Assembly: GCF_004349265.1 (NCBI RefSeq)
Contig: NZ_SMFL01000002.1
Location: 248,001-312,000 of the forward strand
Direction: 5' to 3'
Length of the DNA stretch: 64,000 nucleotides
Source: Dyadobacter psychrotolerans
GTDB lineage: Bacteria; Bacteroidota; Bacteroidia; Cytophagales; Spirosomataceae
The position numbers were made by a program, and so were the translations under genes. Numbering within the stretch: position 1 is the first letter of the stretch; each line of letters begins with the position of its first letter. Shown here piece by piece: positions 1 through 8,584 of the stretch. Under the pieces are notes generated by a model. It made no database searches. It saw only the letters and a list, made by a program, of their open reading frames with translations, and was not told where the DNA came from.

Positions 1-629
1 ATATTGCCGGATTCTTCCTGCATTTTTCGTGCACGCAGCAAAAACTCAATTGCTTTACTGTATTGGCCGCTTATAGCCATTTTTTGACCCAGCTCGTTGT
101 AGACCGTTCCCTGCCAGGATTTATCACCAAGAGCCTCAAATATAGCCAGTGCCTTATTATACAAAGGCATCACTTCTGCTTTGCGTGTTAAATTGGTTTC
201 CAGAAGCTGCGCTTTACGAATATAAAGCTGGCCTTCTATATGGTGGTCCTTATTTTTGACGGCAATTTGCATAACCGTATCCAACTGGGCAAAAGCAGAT
301 TTTTGATCCACCAGCCGGTCAACCTCAATACGCACCAGCATCAGCCGGCCTTTTGCTTCTCCTTTGAAAAAATTAAGTTTTTTAGCCAGTCGGACTGACT
401 GCGAACAACAAACAATTGCAAGTGAATCGTTGCCGCCGAGCCAATTTGCATATCCAAGCTCGTAGAAGATATTAACCCTGTTTGTATCTGCTGCGGACTT
501 TTTTAATTCTAACTGCAGCGAATCGATCTTTTGCGCTGTCGCTCCAAGGCAACACCCAACAAGTATAACAAGCAGAAATGTTTTCAAAACGGATTTTATT
601 TCAATGGTTAGAGTCGGGCTTTCATCCAT
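1..629 (-). CDS. TPR-containing secreted/sensor protein, N-terminal part (truncated by window edge)
   Basis: An open frame starts at an ATG at 629 and runs off the left edge with no stop (209 codons seen). The N-terminus has a hydrophobic stretch (about residues 13-32, ending GATAQ) that looks like a signal peptide or anchor. The rest is helical and repeats about every 40 residues with TPR-like spacing (for example the segments around YELGYANWLGGNDSLAI and YNELGQKMAISGQYSKAIEF). In Bacteroidota such N-terminal TPR arrays commonly precede a membrane helix and either a histidine kinase or a LuxR-type DNA-binding domain, but that part lies outside the window. It is transcribed away from the T9SS/kinase gene run. 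Function beyond TPR protein is not established here. Confidence 0.75.
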   Translation of the reverse strand, partial: MDESPTLTIEIKSVLKTFLLVILVGCCLGATAQKIDSLQLELKKSAADTNRVNIFYELGYANWLGGNDSLAIVCCSQSVRLAKKLNFFKGEAKGRLMLVRIEVDRLVDQKSAFAQLDTVMQIAVKNKDHHIEGQLYIRKAQLLETNLTRKAEVMPLYNKALAIFEALGDKSWQGTVYNELGQKMAISGQYSKAIEFLLRARKMQEESGN

Positions 630-692
630 GTGATGATTGGTAAAAATAAGAAAAAAGGATCAGCTTAAAATAGCTAAGAACCTGGCAGTCAA

Positions 693-721
693 TTTTCATT
701 TATGTTGTAAATAAATGAAAA
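693..721. repeat. AT-rich perfect inverted repeat in divergent promoter region
   Basis: Two 11-bp arms (ttttcatttat at 693-703 and its exact reverse complement at 711-721) are separated by 7 nt. The element lies between the divergent TPR gene (start 629) and the T9SS gene (start 870). It could be an operator or an RNA hairpin; there is no evidence for either beyond position and symmetry. Confidence 0.6.
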
Positions 722-869
722 AATAAGCATCGGGGTATTAAAGGTGCGGTAAAATGTATGTTTTCATATAGGCTTTTTATAGGTGTTCATCGATTTTATC
801 AGGGTTGCTTTTAGAGGACTTTTGTAATGTTCCAATTGGCCTTTGGCCTCTACCTTTAAAACAACTGTT

Positions 870-3011
870 ATGAAAAAAAATGCTTTACGAATATCGATAT
901 GGGTACTTCCGTTGTGCTTTCTTCTGAATCTGACTGCCAGTGCTCAGGTAACACCAAACTACGATCCGCAGGTCTTTGGCAATTCCGCCAGTTTTTACAC
1001 AGGCGTGGAGCCAATCAGTATTGATGATTATAATACCAGCTGGTCCTATATGCTGTCGGGTAACTTCTCGATCGAGTTCTGGGTAAAGGTCGGTCCGGCG
1101 GAATTTGCCACGGGTAAAAACTGGATACATCAGCCCGATGGTGCCATTTCAGTTGGCACGGTTTACACCTGCGGCGATGCGGACTGTACTAGTTCAACAA
1201 CGTTAGTTCAATTTCAAATTCATATAACTGACCAGCAACAGGATTTTTTTACCGTCTGGGCACCTGTTACCCAATACAATGAATGGTTTCATGTGGCCCT
1301 GGTGAGTAATCAGTCGGTTGAAGTCGAAGGCTATGATCCGGATATCGACACCCAACGTGGTGAAATGGCGATTTATATCAACGGAGAAAAATCCGGCAGC
1401 AGGCCTGCTCCTGATCCCAATATGGTAAGAAAAAATACCCAACCTGTTAAGATTGGCGGAGATAACCGGTTTTTCAGAATGGATGAATTGCGTTTTTGGA
1501 ATATTCCAAAACTAAGAAGCGGAATTCTAACGACGATGAATGAAGAGGCTGATATTTACACAAACGGGCTTTTTGCTTATTACGATTATAACTTTCCCGG
1601 AACACAACCTGGCACTGGACTGGACAGGATTGTACCAAATAAATCCAGGGGCGCAGGCAGTCCGACTACGAATAGCAACAATGCGCTCACCGGAAGAATG
1701 ACCCAAAGTACTTATGCTGATTATCCTGTTTTTGGTCCGGACCACACTTTCGTTGCTGTTCAATCCGGGAGCTGGAATAATCCTGCAACCTGGGGAGGCG
1801 AGGGAGTTCCTTCATACCAGGAAGTGGTAACCATCGGCACGGGGCTGGAAGATGAGGAACCGTTTGAAGTAACGATGCAGTCCAATGCCGATGTAATCTC
1901 TATTGTTTTTAAAAACGGGAAAATTCGAACCAATGGTTATACACTTTCAACAAGCCTGAAAACCTTCGGCGCATCTGCCAGATCATACATCATCACCGAC
2001 GATGGACAAGCTTCGGGATATGGGAATTACTTCCTGCAGGAAGGAGGTGGCTCGGGCTATACCACCCTGCCAATAGGTAACGAAGATTTCTATCTTCCCT
2101 TAAAGATCAGAAAGTTAAATTCAAATTACACCTTTTACTCTACATCCAAGATTCATACGGAAGCCTCTCCACAAATTTCCGATCCTGCTGCGGCGCTAAA
2201 CGTTCCATGGGAATTGACTGCGCAAACTTACCTTAATGACGGTCCGGTAACTCCGTATGAAGTGATCTTCCAATGGAATCAGGAAAATGAAGGAGAAAAC
2301 TTCGACAGGTCGCAGGTATACATTGCTAATTTCCACAATGGTGTCTGGCGGAAGCTCGGAAACGGTTCTCCGGCTCAGGTTATTTCAGAAGGCGTATATG
2401 CGATCCTTTGCCAAACAACAGAGTTTTCCGAATTCACTGCCAGCAGCAGCCCTTCGGCTCTTCCGGTAAGTCTTATCTCTTTCAAGGCAAAACAGGAATC
2501 TGAAACGGTGCAGCTTAGCTGGTCTACAAGTTCAGAACTGAATGCAAGTGGCTTTCACGTGCAAAGAAGCCAGGATGGTAAAAACTGGAATACTGCCGGA
2601 TTTGTGAAGGCAGCGGGTCACAGTAATACGGTGCAGCAGTATCAGTTTACGGATAATCTCTCATCTTTTTTACCAAATGAAAACCGGATTTATTATCGTC
2701 TTAAACAAATTGATCTTGATAAAACCTATGCTTACAGCAGAATTGAAAGCGTGGTTTTGGATCGGACTACCCTTGCTAACTCACTTTATACATATCCTAA
2801 TCCGGTATCGGATAGACTGTTTGTTAAAACTGAATTGGTACTGACAGCCAGTAAGGCGGAGGTTTTTTCTCCCGCCGGGAAACTTCTGAAAGAATGGAGC
2901 GTAACGCCTGCCGGTTTAGATGTAAGCAGTTTTCCGCCGGGTATTTACCCGGTGCTGCTCAACATGAAAGATGGCAGTAAAAAATCATTCAAAGTGCTTA
3001 TTGCCCGCTAG
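870..3011 (+). CDS. Secreted LamG-like protein with T9SS type A sorting domain
   Basis: 713 aa from the ATG at 870, which begins a clear signal peptide (MKKNALRISIW...LTASAQ); an upstream TTG at 843 would only extend it. Residues about 40-230 resemble a LamG/concanavalin-like jelly roll (FSIEFWVKV, then a conserved pattern ending RMDELRFWN). A middle part begins with the SWNNPATWGG motif often seen in Bacteroidota surface proteins. The C-terminal about 80 residues form a T9SS type A sorting domain (TYPNPVSDRLFVK ... GIYPVLL). The product is expected to be exported by Sec, moved across the outer membrane by T9SS, and released or anchored at the surface. The ligand is unknown. It sits 41 bp upstream of the FHA-protease gene, so it may share its transcript. 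Confidence 0.85.
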   Translation: MKKNALRISIWVLPLCFLLNLTASAQVTPNYDPQVFGNSASFYTGVEPISIDDYNTSWSYMLSGNFSIEFWVKVGPAEFATGKNWIHQPDGAISVGTVYTCGDADCTSSTTLVQFQIHITDQQQDFFTVWAPVTQYNEWFHVALVSNQSVEVEGYDPDIDTQRGEMAIYINGEKSGSRPAPDPNMVRKNTQPVKIGGDNRFFRMDELRFWNIPKLRSGILTTMNEEADIYTNGLFAYYDYNFPGTQPGTGLDRIVPNKSRGAGSPTTNSNNALTGRMTQSTYADYPVFGPDHTFVAVQSGSWNNPATWGGEGVPSYQEVVTIGTGLEDEEPFEVTMQSNADVISIVFKNGKIRTNGYTLSTSLKTFGASARSYIITDDGQASGYGNYFLQEGGGSGYTTLPIGNEDFYLPLKIRKLNSNYTFYSTSKIHTEASPQISDPAAALNVPWELTAQTYLNDGPVTPYEVIFQWNQENEGENFDRSQVYIANFHNGVWRKLGNGSPAQVISEGVYAILCQTTEFSEFTASSSPSALPVSLISFKAKQESETVQLSWSTSSELNASGFHVQRSQDGKNWNTAGFVKAAGHSNTVQQYQFTDNLSSFLPNENRIYYRLKQIDLDKTYAYSRIESVVLDRTTLANSLYTYPNPVSDRLFVKTELVLTASKAEVFSPAGKLLKEWSVTPAGLDVSSFPPGIYPVLLNMKDGSKKSFKVLIAR

Positions 3012-3052
3012 ACCACCAATATTATTTTCTTCATTTTTCTGAAAAACTTATC

Positions 3053-4756
3053 ATGAAAAACACTGTAAAAAATTATCTGATCCGCCATTTATCCGGCAGC
3101 AAAGCCAACCAGATTGAATCTTTCGATTTTGCAGATCAAAGCAAACTGACTTTTGGCCGCTCACAGGAAAGCGACATTAAATTTGATGCCGAAATAGACG
3201 CTGTTGTCAGTCGGGAGCATGGTAAAATTGTCCGTGATCATTCGGATTTTTTAAGTTTTACAATTATAGACAACAACAGCCGAAACGGGATTTTTGTAAA
3301 CAAAGTCCGTATCATTGGTTCTGTTTCCGTTTTTGCAGGTGACGAAATTCAGCTTGGCAGCAATGGCCCGACCTTTATTTTTGATCTCGATCCGCGCCCA
3401 GAGGCCAATCTTGCAAAAACACGTCTGATCGAGGTTTTAAAACCGACAACTGAGATGGTCACCGAACAGCCAAACCTAGCCGCACCGGAGAAAACCGGGA
3501 TCGGAAAAGAAACTTTCGAGCGCGTGATCACCCATGAAAGGCGAAAATCACACCGGACTTTCTGGGCCAGTCTGGCTGCCGCGGTTATCCTTTTTTCAGC
3601 AGTTGGGTTTGTGGTGTGGAGCAAGAATAAGGAAGATCTCAGCTCGGTATCGTTGGCAGGACAAAAAAGGGCAGACAGTATTTTGGCATTAAATAAAAAT
3701 TACACCCAGGCGCAGCTCGATTCGGTTTTGCTGGCAGCAAAGTCTGGCCGGAATGTTGCTTATGATCAGATCGCCTCTGCCAATCTGGACAAAGTAGTTA
3801 AAATTTATATTTCATGGGAATTGTATGAAGTTTCAGAAAATGAGGAGCTGATGCATGAATACCGGCCGGATGCGAACGGCGTATTTCACCCTCTGTTCTT
3901 GCAAACGCAATCTGGCATTGAACCTTATCTGGTATCTAAAAGAAGATCCAAGGCTGGCCTTCCGGTGGGTTCGACGGGAACAGGATCCGGTTTTGTAGCC
4001 GCTGCTGATGGGAAAATTCTGACCAACCGCCACGTTGGTGCAGCCTGGAAAACGCGTTACAGCGGTTTCTCATGGGATAGCTTTCCCGGTTATCTGGTGC
4101 AGGGGCTCAAAGGTGGTGAACCTGTTACCGGCAAAGTGCCAACGGTTTCCGAGCAGGATGTATTCGGCTGGGTTCCATCGGAAACGACGATGGTAAACGG
4201 GCGCTCTGCACAGGTGGAAGGCCGAAATAAATATCTCAAAGTGGTTTTTGCTAACTCATCTCAGCCATATGAGGCACATTTGGTTACCACTTCCCAAAGT
4301 CATGATGTGTCGCTGATCAAAGTAGATATGAACGATCTGGATCCGGTAACGATGAATGATAATTATAGCAATATCAAATCCGGGCAGGGAATTGTTGTTA
4401 TGGGCTATCCGGGCGGCGCTCCTCAGCAGCAGGTTGTTCGGAAATCCAATGATCCGTTTAAACCAAATCCGGAAGTATTTAGTATCGCTTCTCCGGTTAC
4501 CTCGCCGGGTCATATTCAGCAGGTTGTAAAGAGTTCTTCAGAATTTTCATCCAAGGAATCAGGCTTTGGGGACAGCTATCAGCTCGATCTGAACGCAACA
4601 GGCGGCGGCAACAGCGGCGGGCCTTTGTTTGATGATAAGGGAAATGTCATTGGAATATTTTATGCAGGCGGAGGTAACGCCAACCAGGGGATTATCTCAT
4701 TCGCCATTCCGATCAAATACGGTTTGGAGTTGCTCAGTGTCAGAAGAACGGATTAA
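3053..4756 (+). CDS. FHA domain-containing membrane trypsin-like serine protease
   Basis: 567 aa. An N-terminal forkhead-associated domain (about 25-105) carries the phosphothreonine-binding signature: FGRSQESDI, SREHGKI and NNSRNGIFVN. A single transmembrane helix follows at about 170-189. The outer part is a chymotrypsin-fold protease of the HtrA/S1C type with triad residues visible at His327 (LTNRHV), Asp418 (SHDVSLIKVD) and Ser521 (GGGNSGGPLF). No PDZ domain follows the protease. The topology implies a cytoplasmic phospho-sensor coupled to a periplasmic protease. The PP2C phosphatase and Ser/Thr kinase genes follow within about 50 bp each, so this protein is a natural candidate substrate or reader of that kinase. 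That coupling is inference from gene order. Confidence 0.9.
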   Translation: MKNTVKNYLIRHLSGSKANQIESFDFADQSKLTFGRSQESDIKFDAEIDAVVSREHGKIVRDHSDFLSFTIIDNNSRNGIFVNKVRIIGSVSVFAGDEIQLGSNGPTFIFDLDPRPEANLAKTRLIEVLKPTTEMVTEQPNLAAPEKTGIGKETFERVITHERRKSHRTFWASLAAAVILFSAVGFVVWSKNKEDLSSVSLAGQKRADSILALNKNYTQAQLDSVLLAAKSGRNVAYDQIASANLDKVVKIYISWELYEVSENEELMHEYRPDANGVFHPLFLQTQSGIEPYLVSKRRSKAGLPVGSTGTGSGFVAAADGKILTNRHVGAAWKTRYSGFSWDSFPGYLVQGLKGGEPVTGKVPTVSEQDVFGWVPSETTMVNGRSAQVEGRNKYLKVVFANSSQPYEAHLVTTSQSHDVSLIKVDMNDLDPVTMNDNYSNIKSGQGIVVMGYPGGAPQQQVVRKSNDPFKPNPEVFSIASPVTSPGHIQQVVKSSSEFSSKESGFGDSYQLDLNATGGGNSGGPLFDDKGNVIGIFYAGGGNANQGIISFAIPIKYGLELLSVRRTD

Positions 4757-4806
4757 GCACTACTTATGAATAATGTAATTGAAATGATGTTTTTAGTCTA
4801 AAATAA

Positions 4807-5667
4807 ATGGGCAGTTCTATGTTCTGGAGCAAATGGTTTTCGGTTACATCACAAAAAATTGAGTCACCACAGGCAGATAAGGATCTTCGGGCGGTTGTAA
4901 TATCAGATGTGGGCTGCGTGAGGACGAACAATGAAGATACTGCACTTTTCTTTCGTCCTGCATCGGCGGGTGAGAGAATGAAAAAGGGATATTTAGCCAT
5001 CATTGCGGATGGAATGGGGGGCCATGCGGCTGGAGAAGTGGCCTCCCAAATGGCTGTGGACATTGTTTCAAAAGTTTATTACCAGCGAAACGAGCAGGTT
5101 TCAGAGCGTTTGTTTTTTGCTTTTCAAAAAGCGAACCGGCAGATAAACCAGTCGGCGAATAAAAACAAACAGCAGAAAGGAATGGGAACTACCTGCACTG
5201 CACTTGCTGTCTGCGATCACAAGCTGTATCTGGCTCATGTTGGTGACAGCCGCGCGTATATTTTCAAAAACGGACAGCTTTTGCAGCTTTCCGGCGATCA
5301 TACTTATGTGAACGGTTTGCTAGAGCAAGGTATGATAACCGCTGCTGAGGCACTGATACATCCCGAAAGAAATGTGCTTACAAAAGCGCTCGGCACACAA
5401 AGTATTGTTGAGGTTGATATAACTGAAATCACAGAGCATTTTGAGGCGGAAGACAGAATTCTTCTGTGCAGTGACGGGCTCTACGATTATCTTTCTGCGC
5501 AGGAAATCGGCACTATTTTGCTTCAAAACCAGATCAGTGATGCTGCTGCCCAGCTTGTGGATTGTGCCAAACAGCGGGGCGGTCATGACAATATCTCCGT
5601 CATTCTTGCCGAATACGTACCGTCCGAAACCTTTCAAAGCCTGAACATCACCCGTCAGATTGGTTGA
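4807..5667 (+). CDS. PP2C-family protein serine/threonine phosphatase
   Basis: 286 aa, ATG at 4807. PP2C metal-binding and core motifs are all present in order: SDVGCVRTNNED (about 33-44), IADGMGGHAAGE (about 66-77), GDSRAYIFKNG, CSDGLYD and GGHDNISV near the end. This is the PppC/PrpC/Stp type that removes phosphate from Ser/Thr kinase targets using Mn2+/Mg2+. There is no signal peptide or membrane segment, so it is cytoplasmic. It lies between the FHA-protease and the kinase, the usual kinase/phosphatase pairing, and probably reverses phosphorylation made by the downstream kinase. Confidence 0.93.
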   Translation: MGSSMFWSKWFSVTSQKIESPQADKDLRAVVISDVGCVRTNNEDTALFFRPASAGERMKKGYLAIIADGMGGHAAGEVASQMAVDIVSKVYYQRNEQVSERLFFAFQKANRQINQSANKNKQQKGMGTTCTALAVCDHKLYLAHVGDSRAYIFKNGQLLQLSGDHTYVNGLLEQGMITAAEALIHPERNVLTKALGTQSIVEVDITEITEHFEAEDRILLCSDGLYDYLSAQEIGTILLQNQISDAAAQLVDCAKQRGGHDNISVILAEYVPSETFQSLNITRQIG

Positions 5668-5712
5668 AAGACAAACCCTTTTGCAAAATATACAATCTTA
5701 AACGTTATCGAA

Positions 5713-7434
5713 ATGCTTGGCCGTACCATTCAAAATTACCGTATTGAACAGCTTTTGGGAGAAGGAGGGATGGGCACTGTTTATAAAGCCACCGATCTTT
5801 CTTTGCGCAGACCTGTAGCTGTGAAGATGCTGCATGCGCATCTTGTACGTAACAAAATCTTTATGGAGCGGTTTGAGAATGAGGCGGTACTTTCCGCACA
5901 GCTCAACCATCCCAACGTCGCAACACTTTATAATTTCTTTCAGGATTATCAGTTTAATCTGATTGTGATGGAGTTTGTGGATGGTATGACATTGGAGCAG
6001 GTTCTGAAAAGAAACGGAAGCCTTCCTTTTCAAACCGCTGTGAAAATTGTCATTCAGACCATCGATGGTCTGCTGAATGCGCACCAGCGAAACATTTTGC
6101 ATCGGGACATTAAAGCCGCTAATGTGATGCTGACCGCGGCCGGCAACATCAAACTCATGGATTTTGGTATTGCCAGGCTGGTCGGCAGCGAACGTATCAC
6201 GAGAATGGACCGCGTGGTGGGCACGCTGGAATACATGGCTCCCGAACTGCTTGGCGGTGCTGCTCCTTCCGTGCAGTCAGATCTTTATGCTGTGGGCGTG
6301 TTGCTGTATGAACTTTTATCAGGGCATATGCCATTTCAATCTGCTACCGAGTCTGCACTGATCACACAGATTTTGTTACAAAAACCTTTGCCGCTTAAAA
6401 ACCGGACGACTAACCTGCCGGCAAAAATTGAAGAAATCATCTTTAAGCTTTTGGAAAAAAAGCCTGAAAAAAGATTCCAGACTGCCTCCGAGCTTCGCTT
6501 TGCGCTGGTCTCGATTGTGCTTCCCGGTAATATTGATATGCACATGCTTTCCGCCCTGGACGGTGGCACAAGCGTCTCACATCATCCAGCATCAAGACCT
6601 ATGGAGCCACCTACCAGGCTTGTGCCATCGGGCGTGCCGACCATGCGGCCGTTTTATTTTGACTGGTTCAGCGATAATCTTTTTACAATCGAAGGCGCCA
6701 TCTTAGGTTTTGCTTTGCTGATCGCCACCGCGGTGATCAGTTACGGGCTGATGAGTCCTCCATCCGGGAGTTCACAACAGCGTCAGAATTTTGACAGTTT
6801 AGCAGTAATAGCCGAAAAGCCTGTACCGCAGATTAAAGAATCCGGTGTTTTGGATTCGGGGAAAAGTGATGCGTTAGCCGCTTATCCCGATGTTACGGTT
6901 AAACGCCCGGCAGTTAAAATTGAGCTGGAAGAAATTCCTGAGCAGCAGTATGTTCCTCCTGCCAGGAAAAAGAAACAGGTTGCGGAAAGTGTTGTTGTAA
7001 GTGAAATAAGGGATGTGGAAAAATCAAAACCGGAACCGGTCAGGGAAACTGTAAAACCGGCAAAAATGGTTTCAGTGCAGTTAAAAGGCGCCACGCTGAA
7101 CGCCAGATTTGTTACCGCTCTTTCAACTGAAAATAGCCGGCAGGGACAAACTTTTTATCTGGAAGTTGTTGCCCCGCTCATTGTTGATGGTATTACAGTT
7201 GTACAATCAGGCGCACAGCTAAAAGGCATTGTCGAAAAGGTCATCAGTAAATCCGAAAGTAAAAGAGCTGGTCTATGGTTCAGACTTCTGGCAGTGCAGG
7301 CAATTAATGGAAGCTGGCTTAATATTGATCTGAAATGGAGTGATACCGCTTTTCATGCCATAGAGCTGAAAGAAGGTTTTGTATTTAAAAAAATAAAAAT
7401 TGAAAGAACCAGTATTGAACTTGCCCAATACTAA
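5713..7434 (+). CDS. Transmembrane Ser/Thr protein kinase (PknB type) with C-terminal extracytoplasmic domain
   Basis: 573 aa. Kinase domain about 10-270: glycine loop GEGGMGTVYKA, Lys38 (VAVKML), catalytic HRDIKAANV (Asp132), DFG at 150-152, and YMAPELL. A juxtamembrane linker leads to one transmembrane helix (about 325-346). The outer part is charged and Pro/Lys-rich, followed by about 110 residues (from VSVQLKGATLNARF) that resemble the beta-rich C-terminal domain seen in TraM-like/IncP secretion proteins, not the PASTA repeats usual for PknB. It is the last of a co-directional run with the phosphatase 45 bp upstream. It ends 7 bp from the convergent AraC gene with no obvious terminator between. 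The signal it senses is unknown. Confidence 0.92.
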   Translation: MLGRTIQNYRIEQLLGEGGMGTVYKATDLSLRRPVAVKMLHAHLVRNKIFMERFENEAVLSAQLNHPNVATLYNFFQDYQFNLIVMEFVDGMTLEQVLKRNGSLPFQTAVKIVIQTIDGLLNAHQRNILHRDIKAANVMLTAAGNIKLMDFGIARLVGSERITRMDRVVGTLEYMAPELLGGAAPSVQSDLYAVGVLLYELLSGHMPFQSATESALITQILLQKPLPLKNRTTNLPAKIEEIIFKLLEKKPEKRFQTASELRFALVSIVLPGNIDMHMLSALDGGTSVSHHPASRPMEPPTRLVPSGVPTMRPFYFDWFSDNLFTIEGAILGFALLIATAVISYGLMSPPSGSSQQRQNFDSLAVIAEKPVPQIKESGVLDSGKSDALAAYPDVTVKRPAVKIELEEIPEQQYVPPARKKKQVAESVVVSEIRDVEKSKPEPVRETVKPAKMVSVQLKGATLNARFVTALSTENSRQGQTFYLEVVAPLIVDGITVVQSGAQLKGIVEKVISKSESKRAGLWFRLLAVQAINGSWLNIDLKWSDTAFHAIELKEGFVFKKIKIERTSIELAQY

Positions 7435-7441
7435 TACGATA

Positions 7442-8383
7442 TCATCTATGTAATTCTTCGTGCCCGCCGCTTACCGAGCGATACTGGCTTGGTGAAATGC
7501 CTTCTGCCTTTTTAAACTGTCTGCCAAAATAATTCAAATCCGAAAATCCCAGCTGATAACATACATCCGAAATGCTGTTTTTAGACTCTGAAAGCAAATG
7601 TTTTGCCTTTTTTATTTTCTCTTTTAGAATAAAATCCAGCGGACTCAGATTAAACTCCCGCTTAAACGCCCTGTAAAATGAGGTCCTGCTCATACATGCC
7701 TTTTCACTAAGCTCTTCCACCTGGATTTTCTCACTGATGTTAGCCCGGATGTAATTGATCACGTAAGCAAGCGGGTTATCCTGATCATGCCCAGTATTGC
7801 TGTCGGTTAATAATTGAAGATTTTGTGTTTGAATGATATGCACAATAAGCTCCTGTAAGGTAAGATCAGCCAGGATATCCTTTCCCAACGACGACCCTGA
7901 ACAGATCTGAATGAGCTTATTCATGCTTTGTGCCAGTTCAAGGTTATTCAAAAAATGATATTGATTGTGCTGTAATTTCCAGTATTGGCCTTTTCCTTCC
8001 CGGGGATATTGCTCGTTAAGCCGGTCGATAATCTGTTGAATTTTGGTCTGGTCGAGTGCCAGGGCAATACATTGCGTAGGATTGCCTTTTGTTGCATCGG
8101 GAAAGTCGATTTTCATCGTCACATTCGCTGGAACAAGAACCGTTTCTCCCGGCATGTAATCAAATCCCGGCTGGTCAAAAAGATGCATCACTTTTTTTCC
8201 ACGGAGCATACTCGTCACAACAAAATCTGAGAAAGTCAGCGGGACCAGCGCGGATGCTTCAAGGGTTTCGAAAAGATTAAGCTCACAGTTCTGAAGGGTA
8301 AATGCCCGCCTGTTTTCAACAAGTGTTTTTAGTGATTTCTCAGCAGAAAGTGCAATCTGGTTTAATTTATGACCTGTTGGCAT
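7442..8383 (-). CDS. AraC family transcriptional regulator
   Basis: 313 aa from the ATG at 8383; a TTG at 8407 would add eight residues. The C-terminal about 100 residues hold the double helix-turn-helix of AraC proteins (VEELSEKACMSRTSFYRAFK ... ISDVCYQLGFSDLNYFGRQF, then GISPSQYR). The N-terminal half is a cupin-like effector/dimerisation domain. It is divergent from the aldehyde dehydrogenase gene with a shared 201-bp intergenic region, the common layout of an AraC activator and its target. The inducer is probably an aldehyde or alcohol, which is inferred from the neighbour only. Confidence 0.92.
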   Translation of the reverse strand: MPTGHKLNQIALSAEKSLKTLVENRRAFTLQNCELNLFETLEASALVPLTFSDFVVTSMLRGKKVMHLFDQPGFDYMPGETVLVPANVTMKIDFPDATKGNPTQCIALALDQTKIQQIIDRLNEQYPREGKGQYWKLQHNQYHFLNNLELAQSMNKLIQICSGSSLGKDILADLTLQELIVHIIQTQNLQLLTDSNTGHDQDNPLAYVINYIRANISEKIQVEELSEKACMSRTSFYRAFKREFNLSPLDFILKEKIKKAKHLLSESKNSISDVCYQLGFSDLNYFGRQFKKAEGISPSQYRSVSGGHEELHR

Positions 8384-8502
8384 GAGTGAAGTATCAAACG
8401 TAAACAATTAAGAAAAGGCAAGAAAACAATAACTAAGCTACAATCTGATGTTAAACTTAAATATAATTATTTTTTAATTAAATGAGATAATTATGCTACA
8501 AT

Positions 8503-8548
8503 ATGGAACGATCGTGCCATTCTTTAACGGGCTGGTGCGGTAGATTTG
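8503..8548 (+). promoter_or_regulatory. Palindrome and TAnnTTTG promoter element upstream of aldehyde dehydrogenase
   Basis: An 18-bp near-perfect palindrome (atggaacgatcgtgccat, 8503-8520; 16 of 18 positions symmetric) lies 20 bp before a TAGATTTG at 8541-8548. The latter matches the Bacteroidota -7 consensus TAnnTTTG exactly. No good TTG -33 element is present at the expected distance; the palindrome ends there, so it may be the site of an activator. The transcript start would lie near 8554, giving a leader of about 30 nt before the ATG at 8585. Confidence 0.55.
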
Positions 8549-8584
8549 TATCAGTAATTCATTAAAAAAAATAATTTTTACATT

